A stretch of 64,000 nucleotides of DNA from Jackrogersella multiformis (lineage: Eukaryota > Ascomycota > Sordariomycetes > Xylariales > Hypoxylaceae). Of the stretch, positions 1-10,982 are shown in pieces; position 1 is the first letter of the stretch; each line of letters starts with the position of its first letter. The notes under the pieces were generated by a model that was not told where the DNA came from, did no database searches, and saw nothing but the letters and a program-made list of their open reading frames with translations. The stretch covers positions 3,410,001 to 3,474,000 of the forward strand of contig CADCXD010000004.1 of NCBI GenBank assembly GCA_902806575.1, written 5' to 3'. The position numbers and the translations under genes were made by a program.

Positions 1-2688
1 ATCTTTGTGAAGGAGGAGAACGTCAAGGTTGGCAAAGAGAACCCATCTAATGCCAATGTAGGTGAATCTGTCGACCGCTTCCGTCAACCTGTAAGTACCC
101 AAGTAACTGTTATGATTTTTAAAGATGGCCTACAATTTTGTATGATTATCTAGCTCCGTCCATCCATCCCATCTACTTGTTTATCATCTAAATCATTATT
201 TCCATCTTTGCTGTATCATTGTTCAGATGGTACAGTTGGAGCTAACAAATATTTAGTCTCAGAAGAAGTCGGTGTCTGCTCTTTCAACCTCTTCATTGGT
301 CAACCAGAGCTGTCCTAAGGTCAATCCACCCCTCAATTATCCTTTGCTATATTAGCTAACCATAACAGAAGATGAAGCTTAGTCACGAGCCGTCGGATCG
401 TTCCGACTCGAGTCCTATGGACCACCTGCTGGAGCATCTCAGTCACCAGAGAGATGTGCTTCATAAACAAGGTGATGCTCTCAAGGCTTCTGATGACAAC
501 ACTCTGCCTCCTCCCCTCCAACATACCTCCTCGAGCAACTCGGTGCCCATTACACCCGCCACCGAAACCTTCGGTAGCACGGCCCCAACTACTCGGCCAG
601 CTAGTGCGGCTTTGAACGATCAAAGCATTAAGGAGGAGGAAGTTCTTCGCCTGAAGCTGGAGCTTGCTCAGGCTCGAAACAAGATCACTAGACTTGACCA
701 CGAGCTTTCACAAACCCGTCATACACCACCTGGACTTGAGCCTACCTTGAGTTCTCCAGTTGATTCCGACTTCACTTCTGGGCTCCAGGCTGCCCCAATC
801 CCATCCCGTGCTCTTGGCCCTGCGGCACCAAATGCCGGAAGTCAGCAGCCAATCGGCAGAGACGCCGGCCAGTACTGGTCTTCCTTTGAGGATTCCCGAT
901 CGGACACTAGTGAGGCATTGTCAGCCACAGGTTTCAATCGTTCTCGCAAGTTCTGGGGACCCAACAAGAGTAGCCAGAGTCCTTTCCAAGGCGGCTTCTC
1001 GGGACCTGAGATGCCACATAACACCCAGTGGGGTGGACGTGGTGCTCACCAGGGCGGTGCTCACCAGGGCTACATGGACCAGAATGTGGCCTACGAGCCT
1101 TCGGTTTCTGGTAACTATCGCGGAGATCGCTTGACGCCGGACTATGACTTGACGATCAGACCCTCCAGCACCCGACGAAACAGTCGATTTGATAGCCGAT
1201 TCGGAGCGCCTGCTTTTGGACCACACCAGGGATTCGGAGGTAACTTCAACTACGGCAATGGCCCATATGGAGGCTCTGACAACAGTATGTCCGCGCCGCC
1301 TCAGGCTTCGTCTAACTCGGGAATGTATTCCAACTACCAGCCAACTCCTGTTGGCACGCCACTTTCTCCCCTTGCCAGTGAGTTCACTTCGAGTACAGGT
1401 GGCGCTCCTTGGAAGTCAGAGGTAAGCAATCAATTATTTTCCTATTCGAGTCTACCGCTAACGTAGTTTGTCATAGCCCGTGGCCTCCGAGGGTCAGACT
1501 TACTTACCAACTACTGAGCCTCTGAATTACCGCCGCTTACTTGATCGTAATGTCAACTGCAACTGGAAGTATATCGTTGACAAGATCGTCTGCAACAACG
1601 ACCAGCAAGCTTCTATTTTTCTACAGCAGAAGCTCAAGGTTGGAACTCCGGACCAGAAGTACGAGATTGTAGAAGCTATTGTGTCCCAGGCCTACCCCTT
1701 GATGGTAAACCGCTTTGGAAACTTCCTGGTGCAGCGATGTTTCGAGCACGGAACCCCCGAGCAGGTGATCAAGATCGCCGAGGCTATCAGAGGATGTACA
1801 CTCAACCTCTCGATGGATCCTTTTGGCTGTCATGTGGTCCAGAAGGCTTTTGATTCTGTCCCAGAAGACTATAAGGCCATCATGGTTCATGAGCTTCTCC
1901 GACGTATCCCTGAGACCGTCATCCATCGTTACGCGTGTCATGTCTGGCAGAAGCTCTTTGAGCTGAGATGGACCGAGTCGCCACCTCAGATCATGAAGTA
2001 TGTGAACGATGCCCTACACGGTATGTGGCATGAGGTTGCTCTTGGTGAGACAGGAAGTCTAGTCGTCCAGAACATCTTTGAGAACTGCCTCGAAGAGGAC
2101 AAGGTACGTCTGACCAAGGTATATAAATGACATTGAGTTTTGGCACTAACCGCTCTCTAGCGCCCCTGCATTGAAGAGGTCCTCGCCAATATCGACATCG
2201 TCTCCCATGGCCAGTTCGGAAACTGGTGCATCCAGCACATCTGCGAGCATGGCGCTCCAGCTGACCGAAGCCGAGCAATTGATCACGTCATTCGCTACGC
2301 AGCAGAATATAGCATGGATCAATATGCCTCAAAGGTAGTCGAGAAGTGCCTAAAGATCGGTGGCGCTGAATTCCTGGCCCGTTATCTTGACCGAGTCTGT
2401 GAAGGCCGTGTGGATCGCCCTCGAATCCCCCTGATCGACATTGCCAGCGACCAGTACGGCAATTACTTGATCCAGTGGATCCTCACTAACGCGTCTCCCC
2501 AACACCGAGAGATCGTTGCAGCGCATATCCGAAAGCACATGGTGTCTCTCCGTGGATCTAAATTTGGATCCCGTGTTGGAATGCTTTGCACTAACCCGGC
2601 CGTTGCCACTCGACCGGGACCCGGCGTCGGCACTAGCATGGGACGCATGCCCGCAGGTCCTCGTTACAATGGCCGTGCTTACCAATAA
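1..2688 (+). CDS. Pumilio (PUF) RNA-binding protein, Jsn1/Puf2-like, 5' truncated by the window edge
   Basis: Post-transcriptional regulator: PUF proteins bind 3' UTR motifs and repress or localise mRNAs. Exons read by eye are <1-90, 257-319, 369-1421, 1477-2103 and 2161-2688. All junctions keep the frame, and introns 1 and 2 carry GCTAAC branch sites. About 786 residues are visible. The first ~400 are Ser/Pro/Gly/Gln-rich and look disordered, with a short coiled-coil-like stretch (EEEVLRLKLELAQARNK). From about residue 410 there are PUF helical repeats with cores RFGNFLVQ, PFGCHVVQ, ACHVWQ, TGSLVVQ, QFGNWCIQ, QYASKVVE and QYGNYLIQ. The WQKLFEL repeat and the well-conserved QFGNWCIQHICEHG segment fit the Jsn1/Puf2 branch, which in yeast also carries an upstream RRM. 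That region would lie outside the window, so the subfamily is inferred. It ends with a short Gly/Arg tail and TAA at 2686-2688. Confidence 0.9.
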
Positions 2689-4352
2689 TTGCATCGCCTC
2701 ATTGGGTTTCGAGATAGACCTGAGCTATATCTACTGGACGAAGAATGTCATCATCATCGCAATAGGCTTCCCTGAAGAAGCATGACGCGATTCATACCTC
2801 TTGTTACTTCTCGCGATTGCTTTTTTCTTCTTCTTTTTACTGTTTTTCTTTCTTATGTTTCTGCCTTCGCACACCTAAAGGCAACTGGCAGATTTCAACT
2901 CGGTTCTCGGGCGAACCGATTCACATATGGCAACTCTCACAGAAAGCATCATCTCGAGCAGAGAATTTATGTAATCATCATACGACATCCTACGCCCAGC
3001 AGGCTACTGCCCCGCCTGGGTGCCTTGGACACATCATGGTTATGGATTTTGCGATATGAAATCACAATATCCTGTTCCATTCACCATCCTTTTCTGATTC
3101 CAACTCGGTTCACTCATTCGCGACCTTGAATTGGATGGTGGAAATACCTCCGGCCGATCAAAATGGACAACACATAGTTTCACATCACCTTTTAATATAG
3201 TTGCGTGGATGGTTTTTCCGATCTCAACCGAAGTGGTCATTCTGCAGAGGATAGGTACTTGAGTTGGGAATCGAGCATTCAGGTTCGTACGGCATTTCGA
3301 GACCGATACAATGTTCGGAAGGCGGAGGACTGATCAGACGCGGATGGAAGTGAAAAATGTTAATCCTGTTTTTGTTTTGCGCTATCGATGAAGTCTTACA
3401 TATGCTTCTCCTTGTATTACCTTGTATCATGCAGAGTTTACTTATTTACTTTCATTCGTTTAATTCACATGAAATTGATGCTTTTATACCAATAACATCA
3501 TCTGAATCCTATGATGAGTGACGAAAATAAGATGCTTGACTGTGTCTCGACCTTGTGTTATTTATGCTGAGAGGCATCATCCCGGGGTGCTCCAAGATTT
3601 TCTACATATTAGCATTGTTCCCATAAACCTTTGACTACCTCCCAGGGAGATGCCTGAGGAGGACTTGTTCGTAATATCGGCACCTTTGAGCGTACATACA
3701 CTTAACAGCTAAAAGACGTCGACTTCGAATTCGCCTCATTGATTCGCTTATTCCTATATCCACGCTACCAAAGTTACCTCGTAGACATACATATAATACC
3801 CGCAAGACAAATCTCAGCAGCAGCTGTAGGTCTCGACCTGAATTTCTTCACCAAGATGTATCATTACTACTACCTATGCCCAAGTAGATACGCAGGTTAG
3901 TAGGCTAGAAAACAATACCAACACAAAACCTGCTGAGGCGAGTGTCAGGTCTTCTATCTAGTATCGACGACCCCGTAGACAATACAGTGCCTAGGAGGTT
4001 AGTAGTATTATACGAATTCTACACCCTGGGTTGGGTAGGTAGGTACGCATACACATTCGGACAGGCACGCATCGAGGTTCTAGGCGCTTCACGCACCTTC
4101 GCTTTATGTACGTTGTTCTGTTCTCTTCTGTTCCCTCCTCTCTCCTCTAACCCGCGAACCAGTGCTATACGTATGTACATTACAAAGCCGATCCGCGACC
4201 ACGACAAAGAAAAAGCGAGGATGGGAATGGGGGAAAATATCCCCAGCCCGGTCTGGTGGCAGCGTTTGGCTCGAAGCCTGCCTGCCTGCCCCCTTTTGAA
4301 GCTCATGTTCGTTCTACTTGATCTCGTTATAGCTTGACTTGGCTTGGCTTTC
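2689..4352. other. Intergenic region between two convergent genes
   Basis: This gap lies between the stop codon of the PUF gene and the stop codon of the convergently transcribed complex I gene. The first several hundred bases are T-rich and A/T-rich, as expected for fungal 3' UTRs. Small open frames here have no recognisable motifs or plausible codon patterns. I see no RNA gene or mobile element. Confidence 0.6.
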
Positions 4353-6891
4353 TCATGAGCCGTATGCCACCTGGCCCATCGGCCTGTCTTCGGTCATGCC
4401 CGGGGCCATCAGGTTGTTGTCTGGGTTTCCTGTAGCCTTGGAGACTGAACACCGCGCCATTGTCGGCGAACTACGTGGGATGTTAGTGAGGTCCGAAAAA
4501 GGGGGCGGGGGGAAAAGAGGGGGATTGCTAACCTCCTGGAGATAACGTCTGTGAAGTAGAAGTCGTCGATAACCTTCTTCAGCGGTTCATTAGTTGACTT
4601 GGCGCCCTTGTTCTGGTCTACTAGTTGCACCTTGCTCAGCTGCTTCAGTGATGTGGGCTCGACGATGTCGTATGAAGCTAGCGCCGGGCTGATCTCGACC
4701 ATCCTGTCTCTTAACATGGCGACGTCGTCATATGGTAGGGGGACTCCGAGAAACTCGCTAATCGCTCGGATGATCTTCCAGTCTGTTCGAGCTGCGCCCG
4801 GTAATGAGGTGGCGGCGCGAGTCATCTGGACACGGCCCTCTGTGTTGACGTAGGTACCAGCCTTTTCGGTGTATGCGGCACCGGGTAGGACGACGTCGGC
4901 GATCTGCGCGCCACGGTCACCGTGGTGGCCTTGGTAGACGACGAACGCGTCCTTAGGAATATCGGCATCGGCAAATTCATCGGCGCCAAGGAGCCAGACG
5001 AACTTGGGTTTGGTCTGAGCGACTTCGGGAGAAGGTGTTGTGAATCCAACCTCGAAAGCGCCTGCTCTTGAAGCAGCTCTTTGTAGAATGTTGAATCCGT
5101 TGTGCTCCTCGGTCAAGAAGTTCGCGGCGTTCTTCTCGACGAAAGAACCGATATGCTCATAGAAAGCCTTGGCGTCCGGGTGATCTGTTACACCAGAGCC
5201 AACCACGATCATCGGCTTCTTGGCTGATTGAAGCTTCTGGCCGAAGGGACCGGAAAGAGCTTTCTTTAGGGCCTCGAAGTCCGTACCGAGATGCTCAAAC
5301 TCGAAGGTCGACTCCCACGATTCACCCACGACGCCAATCTCTAGATCTGACCTCAGCCACTGCTTTCGGATACGGGCGTTTAGACCGGCAGCCTCGTGTC
5401 TTGGGTTGGTGCCGACGAGGAGTAAGCAGTCAACTTCCTCAACAGCTAATATTTTGGAGTTGAAGAGATAATTTGATCGAACATCGATACCATGAGCAAG
5501 AGGCTGGCTTCCTAAGGGCGTGTCGAGGGCCAGGTTGTCAGATCCGAGCTTGTTGGCCAGGTCCTTCATGGCAACCAGCGACTCAACCTCAGTGAGCTCA
5601 CCAGCGATCGCCTTAAACTCGTTAGCCGCAGGTGCGAGCTGTCGGTAGGCTGCCCCGATCTCTGTCAACGCCTGTTCCCACGATGCCGGCTCGAATTTGC
5701 CTTCTCGTCGTACCAGTGGCATAGTCAATCGTTGAGTCTTTAAACCATCGCAGGCGAATCGAGTCTTATCATTGATCCATTCCTCGTTGACGTCATCATT
5801 AAGTCGAGGGATAACGCGCATAACCTCTAGACCACGCGAATCGACACGGATAGCAGATCCTAAGCCATCGAGTACATCAATCGACTCGGTCTTCTTCAGT
5901 TCCCAGGGACGAGCTCGGAAGGCATAAGGCTTTGATGTGAGAGCTCCGACGGGGCAAAGATCGATGACGTTGCCCGACATCTCGGAATCCAGGTTCTGTT
6001 CTAAGTATGTGCCGATCTGGATGTCATTTCCTCGTCCGAATGATCCCATCTCAGGGGCACCGGCTATATCGTTCGCGAATCGGATACATCTCGTGCAGTG
6101 GATACATCTGTTCATCGAGGTCTTAATTAAGGGTCCAATATTTTTATCCTCCACTGCTCGCTTTCCGCCGATCTCGTGGAATCGGCCCCTGTCAGCACCG
6201 TATCGCATGGACTGATCCTGGAGATCACATTCACCACCCTGATCACAGATAGGGCAATCCAGCGGGTGGTTCGCTAAGAGGAATTCCATCACTCCCTCAC
6301 GGGCTTTATGTGTAAGAGGCGAGTTTGTCTTTACAACCATACCGGGTTGTACTGGCCATGCGCAGGAGGCAACTGGTTTCGGCGCTCGCTCGACTTCGAC
6401 TAGACACATACGACAGTTTCCGGCTATCATCAACTTCCTATCGCATCTTGTTAGCATCCGGGGTCGTTGTGGGGGTGGTTGATACGGGATCGGTCGTACT
6501 CATGATAGCAATATCTGTACATCGTCAGTAACGAGATTCTTGTAGTATATCAAATATTACATAGTTTATAGACTGACCTAGGGACGGTAGCTCCGGCCTT
6601 CTCGCAGGCTTGAATTAAAGCTGATCCAGCTGCGGGCTTAATTAGTAAAGATGCCCGATGGTCCAGGGAATGCGAGGGTTGGCTCTATACCTTCGATGGA
6701 TATCTTCTTTCCATCTGTATCAATGTCAGTAACCATCCTGGACCATCCGATAGTAATTCCGGAGCAAAAGGCTCACCAATCGTAAGCTCCACCTCTGCCG
6801 GCCGCTGAGGTGTCGCAGAAAAGGCTCTCGAGGATCTGGCGGCATGTCGGCCAGTCCGCCAAGCCGAACGAGCCAGAGATTGTCGGAGCAT
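4353..6891 (-). CDS. nuo78: NADH:ubiquinone oxidoreductase 78-kDa (75-kDa, NDUFS1-type) subunit of complex I
   Basis: Iron-sulfur subunit of the complex I electron-input arm, mitochondrial matrix side. Six exons in transcript order: 6891-6777, 6714-6691, 6629-6578, 6514-6500, 6437-4533 and 4470-4353. This gives 742 residues, close to the roughly 744 of Neurospora. The N-terminus (MLRQSLARSAWRTGRHAARS) is Arg/Ser/Ala-rich without acidic residues, as in a mitochondrial presequence. Cluster ligands are all visible: 2Fe-2S Cys66, Cys77, Cys80, Cys94; His126, Cys130, Cys133, Cys139; and Cys180, Cys183, Cys186, Cys230. A molybdopterin-oxidoreductase-like fold follows. The C-terminus reads DVISRSSPTMARCS only after removal of a last 62-bp intron; without it the frame runs to an unrelated tail. 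The five introns are 61-63 bp. Exons 2 and 4 are only 24 and 15 bp. Confidence 0.96.
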
Positions 6892-7998
6892 CGTGTCGTC
6901 TCGACGGATTTAGGTGATGACGGAGGGAGGGAGTGAGTAGGACTCAGGGCTGGGTGTCGATCAATTGGGTATGTCCTTTCAAAATGTTGACGTCTATTAA
7001 GAACCTTGGAAGTGCTTGTCGGGAATTATTGGACTCTACCGGATTCAAGTGGCGCTAGTGCGATTCCACAGTAATCGATTAATCGATTAATCGCGATTAT
7101 TTCAGCCTCTCTTCGATTGGTCATAGCTAGTGGATCCACTCCGGCCCGATATCTAAGGCATTCAATAAGGGTACGTACCTTCAATGACCTCACCTACACT
7201 AGCCTAGGTACCTTAGATACCCTTAGATACTAACCTACCTAGGTTAGGTAGCTACACTAGCTTACCTTAAAGGCGCTTTGACCAAGTGGCAGCCCCACCA
7301 GCTCCCTGGACTTAATTGGAAATTTCTGCAGCCGGGACTCCTGTTTCTTCTTCCTCTCATCAACAAATTGTACATGAGCACACTTTATTGTAGGTGAGCT
7401 TGAGCAAGCTTCTGGATTTTCTAGATGCTTGCTATAGTCGAGTCTTCCTCTATCTTGTGCCCTAGAGTAAATCATTAACGCCGATTATGGAAGCATGTGA
7501 GAGCTTCTAAACCTCGAGGATCTTTGCCTCTTACCGCCGGTCGTTACATCTACATATTAGACATACACATACACATATATACACATATACCACACATACA
7601 TACTACACATTTTATATGCCAAAGTTCGGATCTGAGAAAAGCTATTTGTTTGCACATCGTCTTAACTGCCATATGATATTGATATTCTGTATTATGTTGC
7701 TAGGCCGTCTTGATATTATTAATGATGCTAATAACTAGATCATTGATGTTACGGCATATGTGTCCCTGGCCACGCCCTGTCAGCATGTCAGACTTGAACC
7801 ATGGAAGCCATAAACGAGAAATGGCCATAGCGTACAGAAAATTTTGTAAGCGACGCGCCGCGTGATTATCGTCTTCTCTACTCAATTTTGTCATATTTTG
7901 TTTCGCAGGCAATACTTAGGGAAAATAGCTCACCTCGACTCGTGATCCCAAATTTATCTCGACAGAATCTTACTTCGATCGCGCTTTCGTTGAATCCA
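6892..7998. other. Divergent intergenic region, complex I gene / 2EXR gene
   Basis: Promoter region for two genes read away from each other. It holds a perfect 18-bp palindrome at 7072-7089, a run of CCTAGG/ACCTTAG-type repeats at about 7195-7265, and a CA/TA-rich microsatellite at about 7555-7610. A frame continuous with the 2EXR protein runs up to 7888 but has no ATG. It follows TTTCGCAG, so a short upstream exon cannot be excluded. Confidence 0.55.
7072..7089. repeat. Perfect 18-bp palindrome upstream of the complex I gene
   Basis: Two tandem ATCGATTA units preceded by TA give a perfect palindrome about 180-200 bp upstream of the complex I start codon. A second partial unit with ATCGCGAT follows directly. 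It could be a regulatory site for a dimeric factor, but nothing in the sequence proves that. Confidence 0.6.
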
Positions 7999-9408
7999 AT
8001 GGACGGCGAAAATATTCAATATGTCGGGGCTCCTAGCTGCCGCCAAATTGACCTGTCCAGAATTACCGCCAGAGAATTACTTTACCACATCACCGGTTCT
8101 ATTGCGGCCTTCCGCGATGACCTTCCCGACAGGTTTGAGCACCTTGAGGATGTTGTACAAGGGGAATCAAACGACTGGAAGGAAATACTAGAAGATATCG
8201 CAAAGAACCTCGAATCCCTACAACAAACCATCGACGATGTTCACGAGAGCCTAGAGGGCGATGGCGGAGTCGATGAGATGCTCCGCACTATAGACGAACA
8301 GATAATTGATCTACAGGGTGGACAAGATCGTCTCGCGGATGAGATGAAAACTGAAGGGATCACCACCCGTTCTCAAATTCAGCGTCTGAAATCACTAGTT
8401 GAGGATCGTCTTGACACCCAGACGAAAGCTCTCCACGCAGAGATTCAGGTGTTACGTAGGTGTATTGAAACTGCGCCTCGGTTTCCTCAATTCAGGAGGC
8501 TGCCAGCTGAAATCCGAGTCATGATTTGGAACTTGGCTCTACCTCGACGGATTCTCTGCCTCGGAGAAACTGATAGGGATACCGATGAGCATAACTTCTC
8601 TTCGTATAAGTTTGCGTCGAAATCACCTCCTCCCTCGGTAGCTCAAGTCTGTCGAGAATCTCGGACCGTGGCCTGTCGGAGCGGCAAGCTTTTGTCAATT
8701 AGAAACGCCAACGTATATCCACCTGGGATATCGTCGAAATTGCCCTCCTGGTGCCAGACGCAATGGGGCTGGTTCGATCCGACGAGAGATAGCCTCTATC
8801 TACGGCCTGTCACGGATCATTTACGGAGTCTCGAGGCTATATCGGAATTAACCAGATGCGCCCAACACATTACGCTAGATTGCGGTTCAACTACAGCAAG
8901 ATTTTGCAAATTATTCTCTCGCTTATTTAGCCCACGCCATTTTCCACAATTAAAGGCTGTCGATCTTGTAGGGGCAGTGTTTGTCCAACCGGAGCGTAGC
9001 GACCCCGTCATTGAGACTCAACTGTTTGGATACGGTTGCGACTCTCCTATTTCTCTCGATATCGATGACCAACCTACCAAAAATGCTGTAATGGGAAGAT
9101 TAAGGTCAAATCACTCGTCTAATGACGTCGACAGGCTCGGGGATTTCTTATCCCATGTTCATCGCGTCGTATGGTGTAATTCCGGTCATCACAACGGCGC
9201 AGTGTGGCACAACCATCTCAACCACTGGTATGAAGAATGGTTTATTGCCCAATACCGCTGGGACGCTTTGGGCGGCGGAGGCGAGGATGTTCAACTCCCA
9301 TTAATAGGTCGAGAAAAAAGGCCTGGAATGTCATCGGATTGGGTTTCCATGATGCTGCCAAAACGCCCTACTATCAGGCGTGTGGCCCTGCTTCACTTGG
9401 GCTCCTAG
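7999..9408 (+). CDS. 2EXR domain-containing protein with N-terminal coiled coil (function unknown)
   Basis: A single-exon protein of 469 residues if it starts at the first ATG in frame (MDGENIQYVG). Residues about 30-155 are rich in Glu, Asp, Leu, Ile and Gln in heptad-like spacing (EDVVQGESNDWKEILEDIAK, DEQIIDLQGGQDRLADEMK) and should form a coiled coil. At residue 162 begins FPQFRRLPAEIRVMIWNLAL, the signature of the fungal 2EXR family, which is F-box-like in placement and greatly expanded in Pezizomycotina. The family has no established biochemical role. The rest resembles other 2EXR proteins, with CRESR near residue 218 and WFDPTRDSLYLRP near 256. It stands alone, with no functional partner next to it. 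The coiled coil before 2EXR is less usual than a short leader. Confidence 0.82.
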   Translation: MDGENIQYVGAPSCRQIDLSRITARELLYHITGSIAAFRDDLPDRFEHLEDVVQGESNDWKEILEDIAKNLESLQQTIDDVHESLEGDGGVDEMLRTIDEQIIDLQGGQDRLADEMKTEGITTRSQIQRLKSLVEDRLDTQTKALHAEIQVLRRCIETAPRFPQFRRLPAEIRVMIWNLALPRRILCLGETDRDTDEHNFSSYKFASKSPPPSVAQVCRESRTVACRSGKLLSIRNANVYPPGISSKLPSWCQTQWGWFDPTRDSLYLRPVTDHLRSLEAISELTRCAQHITLDCGSTTARFCKLFSRLFSPRHFPQLKAVDLVGAVFVQPERSDPVIETQLFGYGCDSPISLDIDDQPTKNAVMGRLRSNHSSNDVDRLGDFLSHVHRVVWCNSGHHNGAVWHNHLNHWYEEWFIAQYRWDALGGGGEDVQLPLIGREKRPGMSSDWVSMMLPKRPTIRRVALLHLGS

Positions 9409-10112
9409 AACAGGTAGCTGGTTAATAAAGGGGCAGTACTTATGCATTCATTTCATGTTTGTCGTCTTGTACCGTGTCGGCTGGAGGCTTTGGGGTTGTC
9501 ACACCGGGTTCATGTAATGAATAATGGAAACACCATATCGGTATCGGTTGGGGCGTGCAAGATTTACGAATATCTCACATGTCTACCTAGTGTAGATGTA
9601 GATGTAGTAGGGAAGTGGTCAAATAATGCTAAGTTCTTGGATTGGAACTCGAGTATATCTTAGTTCGTTACCTACCTTGAGCACCTTAAGTCTTCGGGTT
9701 TAATATTCATAGGCAGCGTATTACTCATATTTTACACTCGACACAATAATACCTTGCACTATGATTTGGCATCGCCCGGAACTTGGGAGGTAGTCACATG
9801 AAAGTTATCTAGTTATGTGTGTTGCCATAATCCGGTCCAACTCAAAAGTGTTCCCATTTTGTTCATGAAAATAATTGAAGTTACTAATATCCTGAAACCA
9901 GCGCAGCTGAACTTACCTTATTCCTGTATCTCATCTCTTTTCATTTACTAAATCTAAGGATCCGAAGTGCTCCTTAGTCGTACAAAGTATGCAAAGGTCC
10001 CCGTTTCAACCAATCAATTGAGTTAGAAGGTTCTCCGATTGCCTTCAAGCTCCGGACACTTCAATATTCTGACTGGTCGACCCTTTATCCACAAGCCTAG
10101 CAGAAACCAACT
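9409..10112. other. Intergenic region, 2EXR gene to tRNA-Pro
   Basis: A/T-rich sequence with no frame I can support. A 73-codon frame at 9442-9663 has no recognisable features. Confidence 0.5.
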
Positions 10113-10120
10113 ATATAAAG
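10113..10120 (+). promoter_or_regulatory. TATA-like element upstream of tRNA-Pro
   Basis: TATATAAA lies about 48-55 bp before the mature tRNA 5' end, a position where fungal tRNA genes often carry a TATA-like box for TFIIIB. Confidence 0.45.
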
Positions 10121-10167
10121 GCCAATAAAAGCGGCCAATCATTCAACGTGCTCCTGAGTCGGATATG

Positions 10168-10256
10168 GGTTTGATGGTCTAGTGGTATGATTCTCGCTTA
10201 GGGAAAACCTATGCAATATATGCGAGAGGTCCCGGGTTCAATCCCCGGTCAAACCC
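10168..10256 (+). tRNA. tRNA-Pro(AGG): tRNA-Pro (anticodon AGG) with a 17-nt intron
   Basis: The cloverleaf folds without mismatches in the main stems. The acceptor GGTTTGA pairs with TCAAACC, the anticodon stem CTCGC with GCGAG, and the T stem CCGGG with CCCGG around loop TTCAATC. The A box (TGGTCTAGTGG) and B box (GGTTCAATCC) are intact. The seven-base anticodon loop is TTAGGG plus T, with anticodon AGG at 10200-10202. A 17-nt intron (10204-10220) sits one base 3' of the anticodon, the standard position for the tRNA splicing endonuclease. The mature length is 72 nt. CCA is not encoded, as expected in eukaryotes. Confidence 0.95.
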
Positions 10257-10261
10257 CAAAC

Positions 10262-10265
10262 TTTT
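10262..10265 (+). terminator. RNA polymerase III T-tract terminator
   Basis: TTTT begins six bases after the tRNA discriminator base, a standard pol III stop. Confidence 0.7.
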
Positions 10266-10791
10266 GCCGTCATTGATGTCTAATGATGATGATTCTTTTT
10301 GCTCTTATGGTGGTTTATGATATTTGATGATTTAGGTCAGATTGTGGATGTGTATGTGGCTTAATAGCTTGTTTAAAGGCGCAACTTAAAACCTCAGCTC
10401 TTACAATTAAACGATAGTTTTTTAATATATGTATGTACTCGAAACCCTGCAGTTATGTACGGGAATCCCTACCAATAGTTTTTTCTATAAGGGCTTTTAA
10501 CACCTGATAGACGACGTCCTGTTAGCTGAGTATCAACTGCTTACACCATATTAACAATTATGAGGCTAGCTGAAAGACCCCTGCCTTACAGCTGTTTGAC
10601 CGGTGAAAGGTCATGTTTAGTATGGAAAAATCTATTGGTGGCGTCTTCCGTACCTAGGAACGGAACTTTTAGCGATGGAAAAAAATCAGTTGAAGATAAC
10701 TAAAATTTTAAGGCTGAGCACCTCTCCGTTTTCCGGGGAAAATATCAAGCTCCACTTTAATGTGATAGCGTGGAAAGTATTGCATAACTTA
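10266..10791. other. Intergenic region, tRNA to MITE-like element
   Basis: A/T-rich DNA with no frame, RNA fold or repeat that I can support. Confidence 0.5.
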
Positions 10792-10980
10792 GCGTCAGTG
10801 AAAATGCAGACAGTGTATAAGCCGTAGTATGGACACTATCTTATACTGTATGTTTTCTATCCCTCGACGTATTATTCAGGTAATTAATACGTGTTTTAGC
10901 TGCTGATTAGTAAAGTTGGGGATAGTGGGCTCACAGTGTAAGACTGTGTGATCACAGACGGTCTGCATTTTCACTAACGC
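10792..10980. mobile_element. MITE-like non-autonomous inverted-repeat element with TA flanks
   Basis: A 189-bp segment bounded by 20-bp terminal inverted repeats. The left end reads GCGTCAGTGAAAATGCAGAC; the right end, reverse-complemented, differs only by T for C at base 5. Each terminus is flanked by TA (10790-10791 and 10981-10982), as expected for the target duplication of the Tc1/mariner/pogo superfamily. The interior contains no open frame but has further self-complementary stretches (CAGTGTATAAG near 10810 with CTTATACTGTA near 10840; CACAGTGTAAGACTGTG near 10932). This is what a MITE should look like. The source transposase is not in the window. Confidence 0.75.
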
Positions 10981-10982
10981 TA

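Noticed and set aside
4409..4532. Extended C-terminus of the complex I subunit without the last intron
   Set aside because: Removing the 62-bp intron 4471-4532 restores the family ending SRSSPTMARCS and gives the expected 742 residues.
7888..7998. Longer start for the 2EXR protein
   Set aside because: The extra 37 codons begin with TTG and contain no ATG; they may be an unrelated leader or part of an unproven upstream exon.
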